Part shown: one piece after another, positions 7,521 through 15,815 of the stretch
Position numbering within the stretch: the first letter of the stretch is position 1
Layout of the letters: every line of letters begins with the position of its first letter
NCBI GenBank assembly: GCA_964501725.1
Contig: CAZCTO010000009.1
Span: 20,227-84,226, forward strand
DNA: 64,000 nt
Source: CAZCTO01 sp964501725
Lineage (GTDB): Bacteria; Bacillota; Clostridia; Saccharofermentanales; Saccharofermentanaceae
Reading direction: 5' to 3'
Program-made: the position numbers and the translations under genes
The notes under the pieces: model-generated
What the model was told of the DNA's origin: nothing
The model's input: only the letters and a program-made list of their open reading frames with translations
Database searches by the model: none

Positions 7521-8957
7521 TTATAGCAGATCGTCCGCGATCTTAAGCCTGACAATGAATAATGAACCGACGCCTTCCTGACTTTCAGCGATTGCATTGC
7601 CCTCATATAACGCGGCAATGTGTTTGACGATCGAAAGTCCGAGTCCGGTTCCGCCGACTTCTCTGGAGTGGCTTTTATCGACCCGGTAAAATCGCTCAAA
7701 AATGCGTTGAAGGTGCTCCTGCGGAATTCCTTCCCCGTTGTCACGAACATGAATGGCGATCATACTGTTTGGTTCTCGTTTCGCGCTTAACCAAACCATC
7801 CCATCCTTGCGATTGTAATTAATTGCGTTATCAATTAAATTGATAAGAATCTGCTTAATACGATAACGGTCGGCAAGCACCGGAAGTGGTTCGCACGCAT
7901 CAAAAACAATCGTTATCTCTCTCTCTTCCGCTTTTTCCTTAAGCAGGTTCGCTGTTTCGGAAATCAGGTCGCAAAGTTCAAAATGCTCTTTTTCTGAATC
8001 CGGTTGAAGTCGCTCAATTTCGGATAACTGAAGAATATCATTGATTAGCTGATGCAGTCTTTGTGCCTCGATATCGATAATTTCCAAAAAGCGCTTCTGC
8101 ACCGCAGGGTCCACATTCTCCGTGTTGCGAAGTGTGTCGACAAATCCACGAATGGATGTCAGCGGGGTCTTCAGCTCATGACTTACATTTGCAACAAATT
8201 CCGATCTCATGTTCTGCAGATCAGCCAGTCGCTCGTTGTTTGCTTCGATGGTGTGTTTTTCAATCTCCAATTTTTCCGCCATTCGATTGAAGGCGGCAGA
8301 GACTGCCCCGATATCGTCCCTGGAAGTTGTGTTGATCCGAACCGTGTAATCGGAGTCCGATACCGTTTCCGCAGCCTTTTTCAGCTCCAAAAGTGGGCGC
8401 GACAGCCGTTTTGAAAAGAAATAACCGAACACGCCCAGTACCACCACGGTAACTGTCATAATTGCAATAAAGATATATTGCATCCGAAGAATACTTTGCT
8501 GGGAGACGGTCAGTTGAATCGAGGAACGGATCACTGTGTCCGTTTCAGGATGATAGATCGCGAAATACAACATATCCGCTCCGACCGTTCGACTATAACG
8601 CTTTTGAACTGCGACCGATTTTGATTCCAGTGCGTCGGATATTTCTGCACGATCGAGATGATTATCCATATCCGATGCATTTTCTACGCTGTCATAAAGG
8701 ACTGTCCCGCCGGAGGCCACAACGGTTATCCTGAAGTCATCTGTGGTGTTTCCGAATATTTTGAAGCATGTTGCGCTGGCCTCTTCATAGGAGACACCCC
8801 TGCCGATCTCTTTAGCAAAAAGATCGTTTGCGGAACGTAAAAACTGCTCATTTGTCAGATCGGCATATTGCGACATAATGAACACACCGATTAGGCCGAC
8901 AATGGAAATGGAAACCAGAACAATAACAATTACAAATAGCTGAAATCTTCTAATCAT
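7521..8957 (-). CDS. phoR: PhoR-type membrane sensor histidine kinase
   Basis: 478 residues from the ATG at 8957, with GGGG upstream. An in-frame TTG five codons earlier is less likely. A transmembrane helix (about 5-27), an external domain of about 130 residues and a second helix (about 161-183) are followed by HAMP. The HisKA box holds the phosphorylated His near 260 (FVANVSHELKTPLTSI). The HATPase has N box NLIDNAINYN, then DNGEGIP and GGTGLGLSIVKHI. It should autophosphorylate and pass phosphate to the regulator encoded immediately upstream. Position within pst-phoU identifies it as the phosphate-limitation sensor; this is inferred from context and family. Confidence 0.88.
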   Translation of the reverse strand: MIRRFQLFVIVIVLVSISIVGLIGVFIMSQYADLTNEQFLRSANDLFAKEIGRGVSYEEASATCFKIFGNTTDDFRITVVASGGTVLYDSVENASDMDNHLDRAEISDALESKSVAVQKRYSRTVGADMLYFAIYHPETDTVIRSSIQLTVSQQSILRMQYIFIAIMTVTVVVLGVFGYFFSKRLSRPLLELKKAAETVSDSDYTVRINTTSRDDIGAVSAAFNRMAEKLEIEKHTIEANNERLADLQNMRSEFVANVSHELKTPLTSIRGFVDTLRNTENVDPAVQKRFLEIIDIEAQRLHQLINDILQLSEIERLQPDSEKEHFELCDLISETANLLKEKAEEREITIVFDACEPLPVLADRYRIKQILINLIDNAINYNRKDGMVWLSAKREPNSMIAIHVRDNGEGIPQEHLQRIFERFYRVDKSHSREVGGTGLGLSIVKHIAALYEGNAIAESQEGVGSLFIVRLKIADDLL

Positions 8958-8987
8958 GCCATTTCCCCGCAACTATCATGAATTTGA

Positions 8988-9788
8988 TTAAGCTTCCCTG
9001 AAACGGTAGCCTCTCCCGCGAACTGTCTCAATAATGGTTGGATGCGCGTCATCTTTTTCTATTTTTTTCCTAAGCTGCCGTATATGGACATCAACCGTAC
9101 GCGTTTCTCCGGTGTATTCAAAACCCCATACTGAGTTAAGAAGATCATCGCGTGAAAAAGCAATTCCGCGATTCTTCATCAGAAATTTCAGCAGCTCGTA
9201 CTCTCGATTGGTCATTTCAATTTCGCGATTTTCCGAATAGACTCGATGTCGCGCATCATCAAGGGTAATACCGCTGTATTGCAACATGCCATCTTCTTTT
9301 TGCATCTGAACACGTGCCGTTACTTTCGGATCCGGTTTCTGCTCCCTGACGCCTGATGAGTCTGAAACAGGTTTTGAGGAACGGCCCTGTTGAATCTCCA
9401 GTGAAGTACAGTATCTTCTGACCTGAGAGCGTACTCTGGCCAAGAACTCGCGTATGCCGAATGGTTTTGTGATATAGTCATCCGCTCCGACTTCGAGTCC
9501 ATGAACTTTGTCCCTCTCGGAGCCCCTGGCAGTCAACATAATAACCGGTGTCAGCGGGAACTCAGGATTAGCTCTTACCCACTTGCAGATCTCGAAGCCA
9601 TCCATTCCGGGAAGCATAATATCCAGGATAAAAAGACTTATCTCATCGCCTTCGTTAAGACCGTCGATCATGCTTTTTCCGTTTCGAAAACTTTTTACAA
9701 CATAATCTTCACTGCGGAGATTATATTCAATCAGCTCCGCAATGACCGGATCATCTTCAACAAGTACAATTACATTTCCCAAAATCAC
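8988..9788 (-). CDS. phoP: PhoB/PhoP-type OmpR-family response regulator
   Basis: 266 residues from the GTG at 9788, which overlaps the phoU stop codon (GTGA) and follows GGAGG. An in-frame TTG at 9782 is an alternative. The receiver domain has the acidic pair E11/D12-D13, phospho-acceptor Asp56 (FILDIMLPGMDG) and Lys in DDYITKPF. The winged-helix DNA-binding domain ends VDVHIRQLRKKIEKD and RGRGYRF. A variable linker of about 45 residues joins the domains. It is expected to bind TTAACA-like direct repeats (Pho box) and to activate pst genes; candidate repeats lie before pstS. Confidence 0.88.
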   Translation of the reverse strand: MILGNVIVLVEDDPVIAELIEYNLRSEDYVVKSFRNGKSMIDGLNEGDEISLFILDIMLPGMDGFEICKWVRANPEFPLTPVIMLTARGSERDKVHGLEVGADDYITKPFGIREFLARVRSQVRRYCTSLEIQQGRSSKPVSDSSGVREQKPDPKVTARVQMQKEDGMLQYSGITLDDARHRVYSENREIEMTNREYELLKFLMKNRGIAFSRDDLLNSVWGFEYTGETRTVDVHIRQLRKKIEKDDAHPTIIETVRGRGYRFREA

Positions 9789-10441
9789 AGTTCCTCCGGT
9801 CTTCTTCCGCGAACAAAAAAGATAACCCATTCGGCAACATTCTGTGCATGATCGGATATGCGTTCAAAATACTTACATATCAGCAAAATCTCTGTAAAGA
9901 TCTCAAGATTATCCGGATCCTGACGCATCTGGCTAATCAAATATGATTTAATTTTATCATACAAAGCATCTACCTTGTCGTCCATATAAACGACGGAAGC
10001 AGCGATGTCTTCTTTTTTCGTAATATATGCCTCGAGGGCAGATTTGATCATCGCTCTGGAATAGTCCGACATTCGGATTACATCCGCCGGGATCACGATG
10101 CTTTTGTGGAACGACTCCAGGATCAGGACCTTCTCACAAATGTCGCTGGCATGATCTGCGATCCTCTCGAGATCAGTGATTAGCTTCAGCGTTGAAACCG
10201 CGTCCCGTAAATCTGCGGCAACCGGTTGTTGGCGAATAATCATTTCGACGCACGCACGGTCAATATCGCGCTCCATCTGATCAATTATGTCGTCGTTTTC
10301 CATAACTGCTTTCGCCTTCACCGGGTCCATTTCGATCAGTGCATCAACGGCGTCCGTGATCGCAGCCTGCGTTGCCGCTCCCATTCGAATGATTTGATCA
10401 TGAATATGGATAATTTCTTTTTCAAACTCTTCTCTGACCAT
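9785..10441 (-). CDS. phoU: Phosphate-signalling protein PhoU
   Basis: 218 residues, the usual PhoU length. It is all-helical with two PhoU repeats. Each carries the metal-cluster motif region (DIIDQMERDIDRACVEMIIRQQP and VDALYDKIKSYLISQMRQDPDN, with LERIADHASDICEKV and FERISDHAQNVAEWV). PhoU couples the PstSCAB transporter state to the PhoR kinase and restrains uptake and signalling when phosphate is plentiful. It lies 18 bases after pstB and overlaps the response-regulator start, so the control module is co-translated. Confidence 0.93.
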   Translation of the reverse strand: MVREEFEKEIIHIHDQIIRMGAATQAAITDAVDALIEMDPVKAKAVMENDDIIDQMERDIDRACVEMIIRQQPVAADLRDAVSTLKLITDLERIADHASDICEKVLILESFHKSIVIPADVIRMSDYSRAMIKSALEAYITKKEDIAASVVYMDDKVDALYDKIKSYLISQMRQDPDNLEIFTEILLICKYFERISDHAQNVAEWVIFFVRGRRPEEL

Positions 10442-10459
10442 AGATTTTCCTCCTTTATC

Positions 10460-11218
10460 TCAGCCAAATCGACCGGTAACATACTCCTCTGTTTTTTTGT
10501 GCTTCGGGTTATTAAAAATATCAATAGTCCTGCCGATCTCCATAACCTCCCCCAGAAGGAAAAACGCCGTTTTATCGGAAATTCGAACGGCTTGTTGCAT
10601 GTTGTGAGTAACGATCACTACCGTATACCTCTTTTTTAAATCGTACATCAGGTCCTCAATTTTCAGTGTTGAGATCGGATCCAAAGCAGATGTCGGCTCA
10701 TCCATCAAAAGTATGTCCGGTTCGACTGCAAGTGCTCTTGCGATGCAAAGGCGCTGCTGTTGCCCTCCGGAAATTCCCAAGGCCGAAAGCTTGAGCCGAT
10801 CTTTGACTTCATCCCAGACGGCAGCGTCACGGAGCGATTTTTCAACGATTTCATCCAGTGCGGTCTTTTTCTTGATACCATGCACTCGCGGGCCGTAAGC
10901 AACATTATCGTATATGCTCATCGGAAAAGGATTCGGCTTCTGAAAAACCATACCGGCACGCTTCCGCAAATAGGTCACATCACAGTTTTTATCGTACACA
11001 TCCTCGCCGTCAATGAAAACATTGCCGCTGATTTTGCAATTGAACACCAGATCATTCATACGGTTGATGGTCTTGATACAGGTTGATTTCCCGCAACCTG
11101 AAGGCCCGATAAACGCAGTAATCTCATTACGAATAATTTGCAGGTTGATGTTTCTTAATGCTTGAAAGTCACCATAGAACAAATTCAGGTCACTCATCTC
11201 AATCTTCACATCACTCAT
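10460..11218 (-). CDS. pstB: Phosphate ABC transporter ATP-binding protein PstB
   Basis: 252 residues. Walker A is GPSGCGKST and the Q-loop FQKPNPFPMSIYDNVAYGPR is diagnostic of PstB. The signature reads ISGGQQQR, with Ile for the usual Leu. Walker B is ILLMDEPTSALDP and the H-loop is VTHNM. It powers high-affinity phosphate import through PstCA on the inner face of the membrane. It lies 25 bases after pstA. Confidence 0.95.
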   Translation of the reverse strand: MSDVKIEMSDLNLFYGDFQALRNINLQIIRNEITAFIGPSGCGKSTCIKTINRMNDLVFNCKISGNVFIDGEDVYDKNCDVTYLRKRAGMVFQKPNPFPMSIYDNVAYGPRVHGIKKKTALDEIVEKSLRDAAVWDEVKDRLKLSALGISGGQQQRLCIARALAVEPDILLMDEPTSALDPISTLKIEDLMYDLKKRYTVVIVTHNMQQAVRISDKTAFFLLGEVMEIGRTIDIFNNPKHKKTEEYVTGRFG

Positions 11219-11243
11219 TTTGCTTCCTCGCTATCTGAAACTG

Positions 11244-12122
11244 TCATTTGATGCCGCCTAAGCGCATGATTCTCTTGGACGCAATACCGGCCAGGCGGTT
11301 TAAAATAAATACGAAAATCATAAGCGTCGCCGCTGTTGCAAACGGAACCGCCGGCGGATCTTTTCCGTTCATTGCTGAGTTGTATAGATGAAGTGCCAGT
11401 GTATTTCCTTGATGATAAATGTGTCCAAAAAGCGCATCAAAGAAGTTATCTCCTTTCGGAAGATAATTCCCGGAAACACCGACTGTGAAAAGCAACGCAG
11501 CTGTCTCCCCGACGATTCTGCCGATTGCCAGAATCACTCCGGTCAGTATCCCGGGAAGCGCACATGGCAGGACAATGCCAACGGTCACCCGGAGTTTTCC
11601 TGCACCAAGAGCTAACCCGCCTTCCCGATACATCACAGGGACGGCAAGAAGTGATTCTTCTGTCGTGCGAATAATAATCGGCATAATGCAGATCATCATC
11701 GTCAGACTGCCTGATAAAATCGATAGTTTCAGTTGAAAGAGGACCACAAAAACGGCATATCCGAAGAGTCCGTATATGATGGAAGGTATGCCGGAAAGTA
11801 CTTCTGTTGCAAACCGAATCAATTTGACCAATTTGCCCTGAACTGCATACTGCGTAAGATAAATTGCGGCTCCCATGCAGACAGGCACAGCCAGCAGAAG
11901 GCTCAGAAAGACAATATATGCAGTGTTAATGATCATCGGCAGAACACCTTTGCTGCCGTTTTTCGCGGCTGAATATTCAGAAGTCAGAAACTGCAGATTG
12001 ATTTTAGGGAGACCGTTAATCAGAATGTAGCCGATGATTCCGACCAGAACCAGTACGGTAATCACCGCACTGACCCATACAGCACTTCCAAGCAGACGAT
12101 CCTTATTTTTTCTACTTAGCAT
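11244..12122 (-). CDS. pstA: Phosphate ABC transporter permease PstA
   Basis: 292 residues from the ATG at 12122, which lies inside the end of pstC (11-base overlap) and follows AAGGAG by nine bases. A longer upstream frame is rejected because it lies within pstC. It has six predicted membrane helices. The EAA-type cytoplasmic loop (EESLLAVPVMYREGGLALGAGKLRVTVGIVLP) contacts PstB. IPSIIYGLFG is a PstA hallmark. It pairs with PstC to form the channel. Confidence 0.93.
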   Translation of the reverse strand: MLSRKNKDRLLGSAVWVSAVITVLVLVGIIGYILINGLPKINLQFLTSEYSAAKNGSKGVLPMIINTAYIVFLSLLLAVPVCMGAAIYLTQYAVQGKLVKLIRFATEVLSGIPSIIYGLFGYAVFVVLFQLKLSILSGSLTMMICIMPIIIRTTEESLLAVPVMYREGGLALGAGKLRVTVGIVLPCALPGILTGVILAIGRIVGETAALLFTVGVSGNYLPKGDNFFDALFGHIYHQGNTLALHLYNSAMNGKDPPAVPFATAATLMIFVFILNRLAGIASKRIMRLGGIK

Positions 12123-13485
12123 CCGCACGGACTCCTTTTCTCGAAATATATGAAAATGTTGTATTAACCAGCATGATGAATATAAAGAGCACCAATCCGA
12201 TGGCAAATAGTGCCTGTCGGTGAAGCCCCGCCTCCGCATAACCCATTTCGAAGGCGATACCCGCCGTCATCGGCCGGATGGATGAAAACATTCTCGGAAA
12301 CTGGACAATGTTTCCTGCAACCATGATAACCGCCATGGTTTCTCCGATTGCTCTTCCTACGCCCAGAATCACACCGGCAAGGATACCCGATCGGGCTGCG
12401 GGTATCTGCACCGAAAAAATCGTCGATATTTTCGTGTTTCCAAGGGCAAGCGCGGCTTCGGTATATGCGACAGGGACGCTTTTAAGCGAAGTCTCGGCGA
12501 CTCGTATAATGGTCGGCAGTATCATAATACCCAGAATTATAATGACGGCGGCCAGTCCGGATCCCGTTGAGTTATATCCGAGACGAACCGAAAAAGTACG
12601 AAGCGCGGGTACGAGCACCTTCATTCCCCAAAACCCATAAATCACGGAAGGAATTCCGGCAAGGAGCTCAACACTCACCCGGAGTATTTTTGCAATTTTC
12701 GGCGGTGCAACTTCTGAAAGAAATACGGCCGTCATCATTCCAATCGGTACACCGATAATCATGGCACCGGCACAGCCGATGAGAGATGAAAGAATCATAT
12801 AAAGAATTCCAAACTGCGGTTTCTCCAGAGTCGGAAGCCATTTTGAACCGAATATGAAATCGGTAATGCCGATTTCCGCAATGGCAGGCACTCCGGAAAT
12901 AAGCATATATAACATAATCACACTGACGGCTCCGACGGAGATTGTCGCAGCAAGCTTAAATACTGTTTCGGCTGATTTTTCCAGCCCGGAAACGGCCAGT
13001 GCAAATCCGGATGCCAAAACCGTGAATATAAGAAACATCATCCATCCGTACTGCATTGACCCGCCGACCGGAGTGATGTTCATTTGAGACGCACTCTTCA
13101 GAAGCTCAGATACAAAAACGGATTCAACCGTTCCCGCAAGAAGTGCGGCAAAAAATACACCGGCCGCAAATATCTCTTTTCTGACAAGCAGCAGAGCGAT
13201 TCCTGAAAGTATAAGTATGACAGAAATTACAAACACAATTCTCATTCCGACCGGAATGACAACCAGTCTGGATTCATCGAATCGTATATTTGCGAAAAGC
13301 ATTACAAAACCAGATAATCTTACGGAGTATTCTCCCAGAAGAAGCAGAAGATTCGGCAGAAACAACGTTGCAATTGCTAAGACCGACGATATCGCCGACG
13401 CTAACCTCCAGATGTTGCGTCTGTCTTTTGTGCCGGGATTACTTGCAGGCGCGTAATCGTTTTCATTCTCTCTTTTTCTTTTCAT
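12112..13485 (-). CDS. pstC: Phosphate ABC transporter permease PstC with extended N-terminus
   Basis: 457 residues, well above the usual 300 or so. The C-terminal half is typical PstC: IPSVIYGFWG, the EAA loop ETSLKSVPVAYTEAALALGNTKISTIFSVQIPAA, and GRAIGETMAVIMVAGN. The extra N-terminal 150 residues carry about four additional hydrophobic helices (around 28-50, 78-105, 108-130, 150-175). These do not look like part of the transport core and their role is unknown. The start ATG overlaps the pstS stop by four bases (ATGA), so it is tightly coupled. Confidence 0.92.
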   Translation of the reverse strand: MKRKRENENDYAPASNPGTKDRRNIWRLASAISSVLAIATLFLPNLLLLLGEYSVRLSGFVMLFANIRFDESRLVVIPVGMRIVFVISVILILSGIALLLVRKEIFAAGVFFAALLAGTVESVFVSELLKSASQMNITPVGGSMQYGWMMFLIFTVLASGFALAVSGLEKSAETVFKLAATISVGAVSVIMLYMLISGVPAIAEIGITDFIFGSKWLPTLEKPQFGILYMILSSLIGCAGAMIIGVPIGMMTAVFLSEVAPPKIAKILRVSVELLAGIPSVIYGFWGMKVLVPALRTFSVRLGYNSTGSGLAAVIIILGIMILPTIIRVAETSLKSVPVAYTEAALALGNTKISTIFSVQIPAARSGILAGVILGVGRAIGETMAVIMVAGNIVQFPRMFSSIRPMTAGIAFEMGYAEAGLHRQALFAIGLVLFIFIMLVNTTFSYISRKGVRADAK

Positions 13486-14330
13486 GATTTACTCACCGGT
13501 ATTATTCCGTCTTCTTCTATTATTTTCCTTCCTTCCTCGGAAAAAACAAAATCAAGGGACGCCTCGACCAGGCCATCTTCTGTGCCTTTTTGAGTGATCA
13601 TTAAAAACGGGCGTTGAATCTTATATTCTCCCGAAGCAACCGTCTCGTCCGAAGGAGGAACTCCGTCAATCATCAAAGCAGCCACTGATTTGTCCAGTGA
13701 GGATACCGACACGTAACCGATAGCGTTGGGATTTCCCGCAACCGCCTGCTTAACATTTCCAGTCGAATTCTGTTCCTCCGCATAGACGGATTTGTCCGTA
13801 ATACCGCAAATTTCTTCAAACGCACCGCGCGTTCCGGATGCCGCTTCGCGACCGATACACTGGATAGGTGAGTCAGCTCCGCCAAGGTCCTTCCAATTTA
13901 TGATTTTTCCTGAAAAAATATCAGTTAACTGTTCTGATGTAAGTTCTTTTACCGATGAGTCCGGATGAACGATGACCGCAACTCCGTCCAACCCGATAAT
14001 GTATTGATCAAAAAGTTCCGGATTCTCCGAGTCTTTAAGTTCCCTGGATAGCAGTCCGATCTGTGCCGTCCCGTCTTTTACTGATGTCGGACCTTCTCCG
14101 GAGCCGTTTCCGCCGACGGAAACCGTAACGTCTCCAAATTTTTTCATATATGCTTCTGCCAGGGCATTGCTTACATCCGACATGGATGTTGAACCCGTCA
14201 GTGCCAATGAGCCTTGGATCAGTTCATTGCTCTTTGCAGCGGTTACATTTATTTCGGTACACGCAGCACTTCCCGGAATAATAAAAACAATTAACAAAGA
14301 CAAAAGGCAATACGCGACGGTATTTTTCAT
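13482..14330 (-). CDS. pstS: Phosphate-binding lipoprotein PstS
   Basis: 282 residues. A signal peptide ending in lipobox GSAAC (Cys24) anchors it to the outer face of the membrane. The phosphate-binding PBP fold has GSTSMSDVSNALAEAYMKKFG, GNGSGEGPTSVKDGTAQIGLLSRELK, IGLDGVAVIVHPDSSV, FSGKIINWKDLGG and REAASGTRGAFEEI. All are standard ligand-contact segments of Gram-positive PstS. It is the first gene of pstSCAB-phoU-phoP-phoR-udg. GGAGGG precedes the ATG. Candidate Pho-box repeats lie upstream. Confidence 0.94.
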   Translation of the reverse strand: MKNTVAYCLLSLLIVFIIPGSAACTEINVTAAKSNELIQGSLALTGSTSMSDVSNALAEAYMKKFGDVTVSVGGNGSGEGPTSVKDGTAQIGLLSRELKDSENPELFDQYIIGLDGVAVIVHPDSSVKELTSEQLTDIFSGKIINWKDLGGADSPIQCIGREAASGTRGAFEEICGITDKSVYAEEQNSTGNVKQAVAGNPNAIGYVSVSSLDKSVAALMIDGVPPSDETVASGEYKIQRPFLMITQKGTEDGLVEASLDFVFSEEGRKIIEEDGIIPVSKS

Positions 14331-14358
14331 TATTTATCCCTCCGGCTAGTCTAAGTAA

Positions 14359-14433
14359 ATAATACATTTGCACAATTCGAAGGGAGTTATTCCGAGGTTA
14401 GCTTGTGTAAAATCTAAGTTATGAAAATGTAAT
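14359..14433 (-). promoter_or_regulatory. Promoter region of pst operon with possible Pho box
   Basis: On the minus strand hexamers ATTACA (14428-14433), ATAACT (14417-14422), TTTACA (14406-14411) and weaker TAACCT (14395-14400) are spaced exactly 11 bases apart. That is the phasing of Bacillus-type PhoP boxes (TT[A/T]ACA-like). A -10-like TATTAT lies at 14359-14364 with no good -35, as expected for an activator-dependent promoter. The matches are partial. Confidence 0.45.
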
Positions 14434-14435
14434 GC

Positions 14436-14470
14436 AAAAGCCGTCCTCGGGCGTTCCCTGACGACGGCTG
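14436..14470 (-). terminator. Probable terminator of the smr gene
   Basis: Arms AGCCGTC (14439-14445) and GACGGCT (14463-14469) are followed on the minus strand by TTTTGCATT. The hairpin lies 24 bases past the stop codon. The U-tract is short. Confidence 0.5.
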
Positions 14471-14493
14471 AAAAGCTTTCATTAAAAAACACA

Positions 14494-14838
14494 TTATTTC
14501 AGGACAACAATAGTGACTCCATCATTGGCACGGGCCCAATCCGGGTCGTTCCTGAAAGCAGGGCACAATTCAACCAGGGACCGGCCTGTTTTCTCAAACG
14601 GTCCGAACTGTTCACCGGGGCAATACGCCTTGATTCTTCCTTCTTCTTTCATGGTTCGCAGGCAATCATGGGTCGCTGATTTGAGCGCTCCGCCTTGACC
14701 GGACGAACCGTAACCATGAATAACTTTGACCTGGTGAATACCAATTCTTCTCATGGTGTTGATCTCGAAGCGAAGCTTCTTCATTGCACCATCTACCTTG
14801 GGCATTCCTTCTTCAATATTTATAATACTGGCTGCCAC
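14494..14838 (-). CDS. Small Smr-domain-like protein
   Basis: 114 residues from a GTG at 14838, chosen because GAGGAG lies just upstream. A longer frame from 14877 has no ribosome site. The fold resembles the Smr (small MutS-related) domain: an N-terminal INIEEGMPKVDGAMKKLRFEINTMRRIGIHQVKVIHGYGSSGQGGALKSATHDCL block with the HGYGSSGQGG loop in place of HGxGxG. Smr domains are RNA or DNA nucleases or binders. The typical DxH start is not seen, so activity is uncertain. It is a single-gene unit with its own promoter and terminator. Confidence 0.6.
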   Translation of the reverse strand: MAASIINIEEGMPKVDGAMKKLRFEINTMRRIGIHQVKVIHGYGSSGQGGALKSATHDCLRTMKEEGRIKAYCPGEQFGPFEKTGRSLVELCPAFRNDPDWARANDGVTIVVLK

Positions 14839-14984
14839 GTTTCTCCTCGCATAACTCTCACAAGCCGCAAAATACAACCGGTTTCGGCTATTTGTCCAAT
14901 ATCTTCCTTAAGACGGTTGATAAAAAGATAAAAAACAACAATTATAACGGTCCGCATCATTGCGGTACAACTGATTACATTCAA

Positions 14985-15013
14985 ATTATAGCACATTAAC
15001 TTCCACTTGTGAG
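14985..15013 (-). promoter_or_regulatory. Promoter of the smr-like gene
   Basis: Extended -10 TGCTATAAT (TATAAT at 14985-14990) on the minus strand, with a CTCACA -35-like hexamer at 15008-15013, spacer 17. The leader would be about 140 bases. A second TATAAT lies closer to the gene (14941-14946). Confidence 0.45.
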
Positions 15014-15023
15014 AAAAGACAGT

Positions 15024-15040
15024 TATAATTTTGCTATAAT
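15024..15040 (+). promoter_or_regulatory. Tandem -10 elements of rsuA, possibly giving a leaderless mRNA
   Basis: TATAAT at 15024-15029 and an extended -10 TGCTATAAT with TATAAT at 15035-15040. The second ends six bases before the ATG at 15047, so transcription would start at or near the start codon. No ribosome site is present. Confidence 0.5.
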
Positions 15041-15046
15041 GGCTTC

Positions 15047-15787
15047 ATGAGAATGGATCGAATTTTAGCAAATTCAGGGCTTGGTACGAGATCGCAGATT
15101 AAAAAACTGATTCGCGAAGGTGTCGTATGCATCGGCGGGGATACCGTCAGCGATCCGTCAGCGGATGTATCTGATGATAAGATCTCCTCCATTACAGTCC
15201 TTGGGGAGCCCCTCATTTTTTCTAAATATATATACCTCTGTCTCCACAAACCGGACTGCTGTCTCACGGCGATGGAAGATTCCAGGCTTCCGACCATTGC
15301 GGAATATATTCCGAAGGAGCTTCTCGGGAAAGGAATATCCCCCGTCGGCCGCCTCGATTATCACACCACCGGTGTACTTCTCATCACCAACGACGGCGAG
15401 CTTTCTCATCGTCTCTCCGGTCCGAAATGGCATGTTCCGAAGTCGTATATCGTAACCTACTCAGGACCATCGCTCGGGAGTCATGAAGCAGCGCTTTTTG
15501 CAAAAGGGCTCGTTCTTCTTGATATTCCCGGCAGAAAAACAGTTCTTTCCCCGGCGACTCTCGAGTTCGTCGGGGACAATACATGCAGATTGATTCTGTA
15601 CGAAGGCAAAACGCATCAGGTAAAACGCATGCTTGCCGCGGTAAACCGGGCTGTTGTGACTTTGCACAGAGAAGAATATGCGGGTGTACGAATTTTGGAA
15701 AATCAAGCCCCCGGTGGGATACGACATCTCTCGCCGGAGGAGAGGACACGATTATTTGACCAAACCGGGTTAATGAATCGGCAATAA
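15047..15787 (+). CDS. RsuA-family pseudouridine synthase
   Basis: 246 residues. The N-terminal S4 RNA-binding domain (MRMDRILANSGLGTRSQIKKLIREG) is followed by the pseudouridylate synthase core with catalytic Asp104 in PVGRLDYHTTGVLLITNDG. The KSYIVTY and YEGKTHQVKRMLAAV blocks are typical of RsuA/RluB/RluE/RluF. It converts a uridine in 16S or 23S rRNA to pseudouridine; the exact site cannot be told from sequence alone. No Shine-Dalgarno precedes the ATG, and a -10 ends six bases before it, so the mRNA may be leaderless. Confidence 0.88.
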   Translation: MRMDRILANSGLGTRSQIKKLIREGVVCIGGDTVSDPSADVSDDKISSITVLGEPLIFSKYIYLCLHKPDCCLTAMEDSRLPTIAEYIPKELLGKGISPVGRLDYHTTGVLLITNDGELSHRLSGPKWHVPKSYIVTYSGPSLGSHEAALFAKGLVLLDIPGRKTVLSPATLEFVGDNTCRLILYEGKTHQVKRMLAAVNRAVVTLHREEYAGVRILENQAPGGIRHLSPEERTRLFDQTGLMNRQ

Positions 15788-15815
15788 TGACTTTTTCCGG
15801 CGTTTCAGCTCAATA

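Noticed and set aside
7517..7750. In-frame upstream extension of the uracil-DNA glycosylase frame
   Set aside because: It lies inside the well-supported phoR gene in another frame, and the residues do not resemble the glycosylase family.
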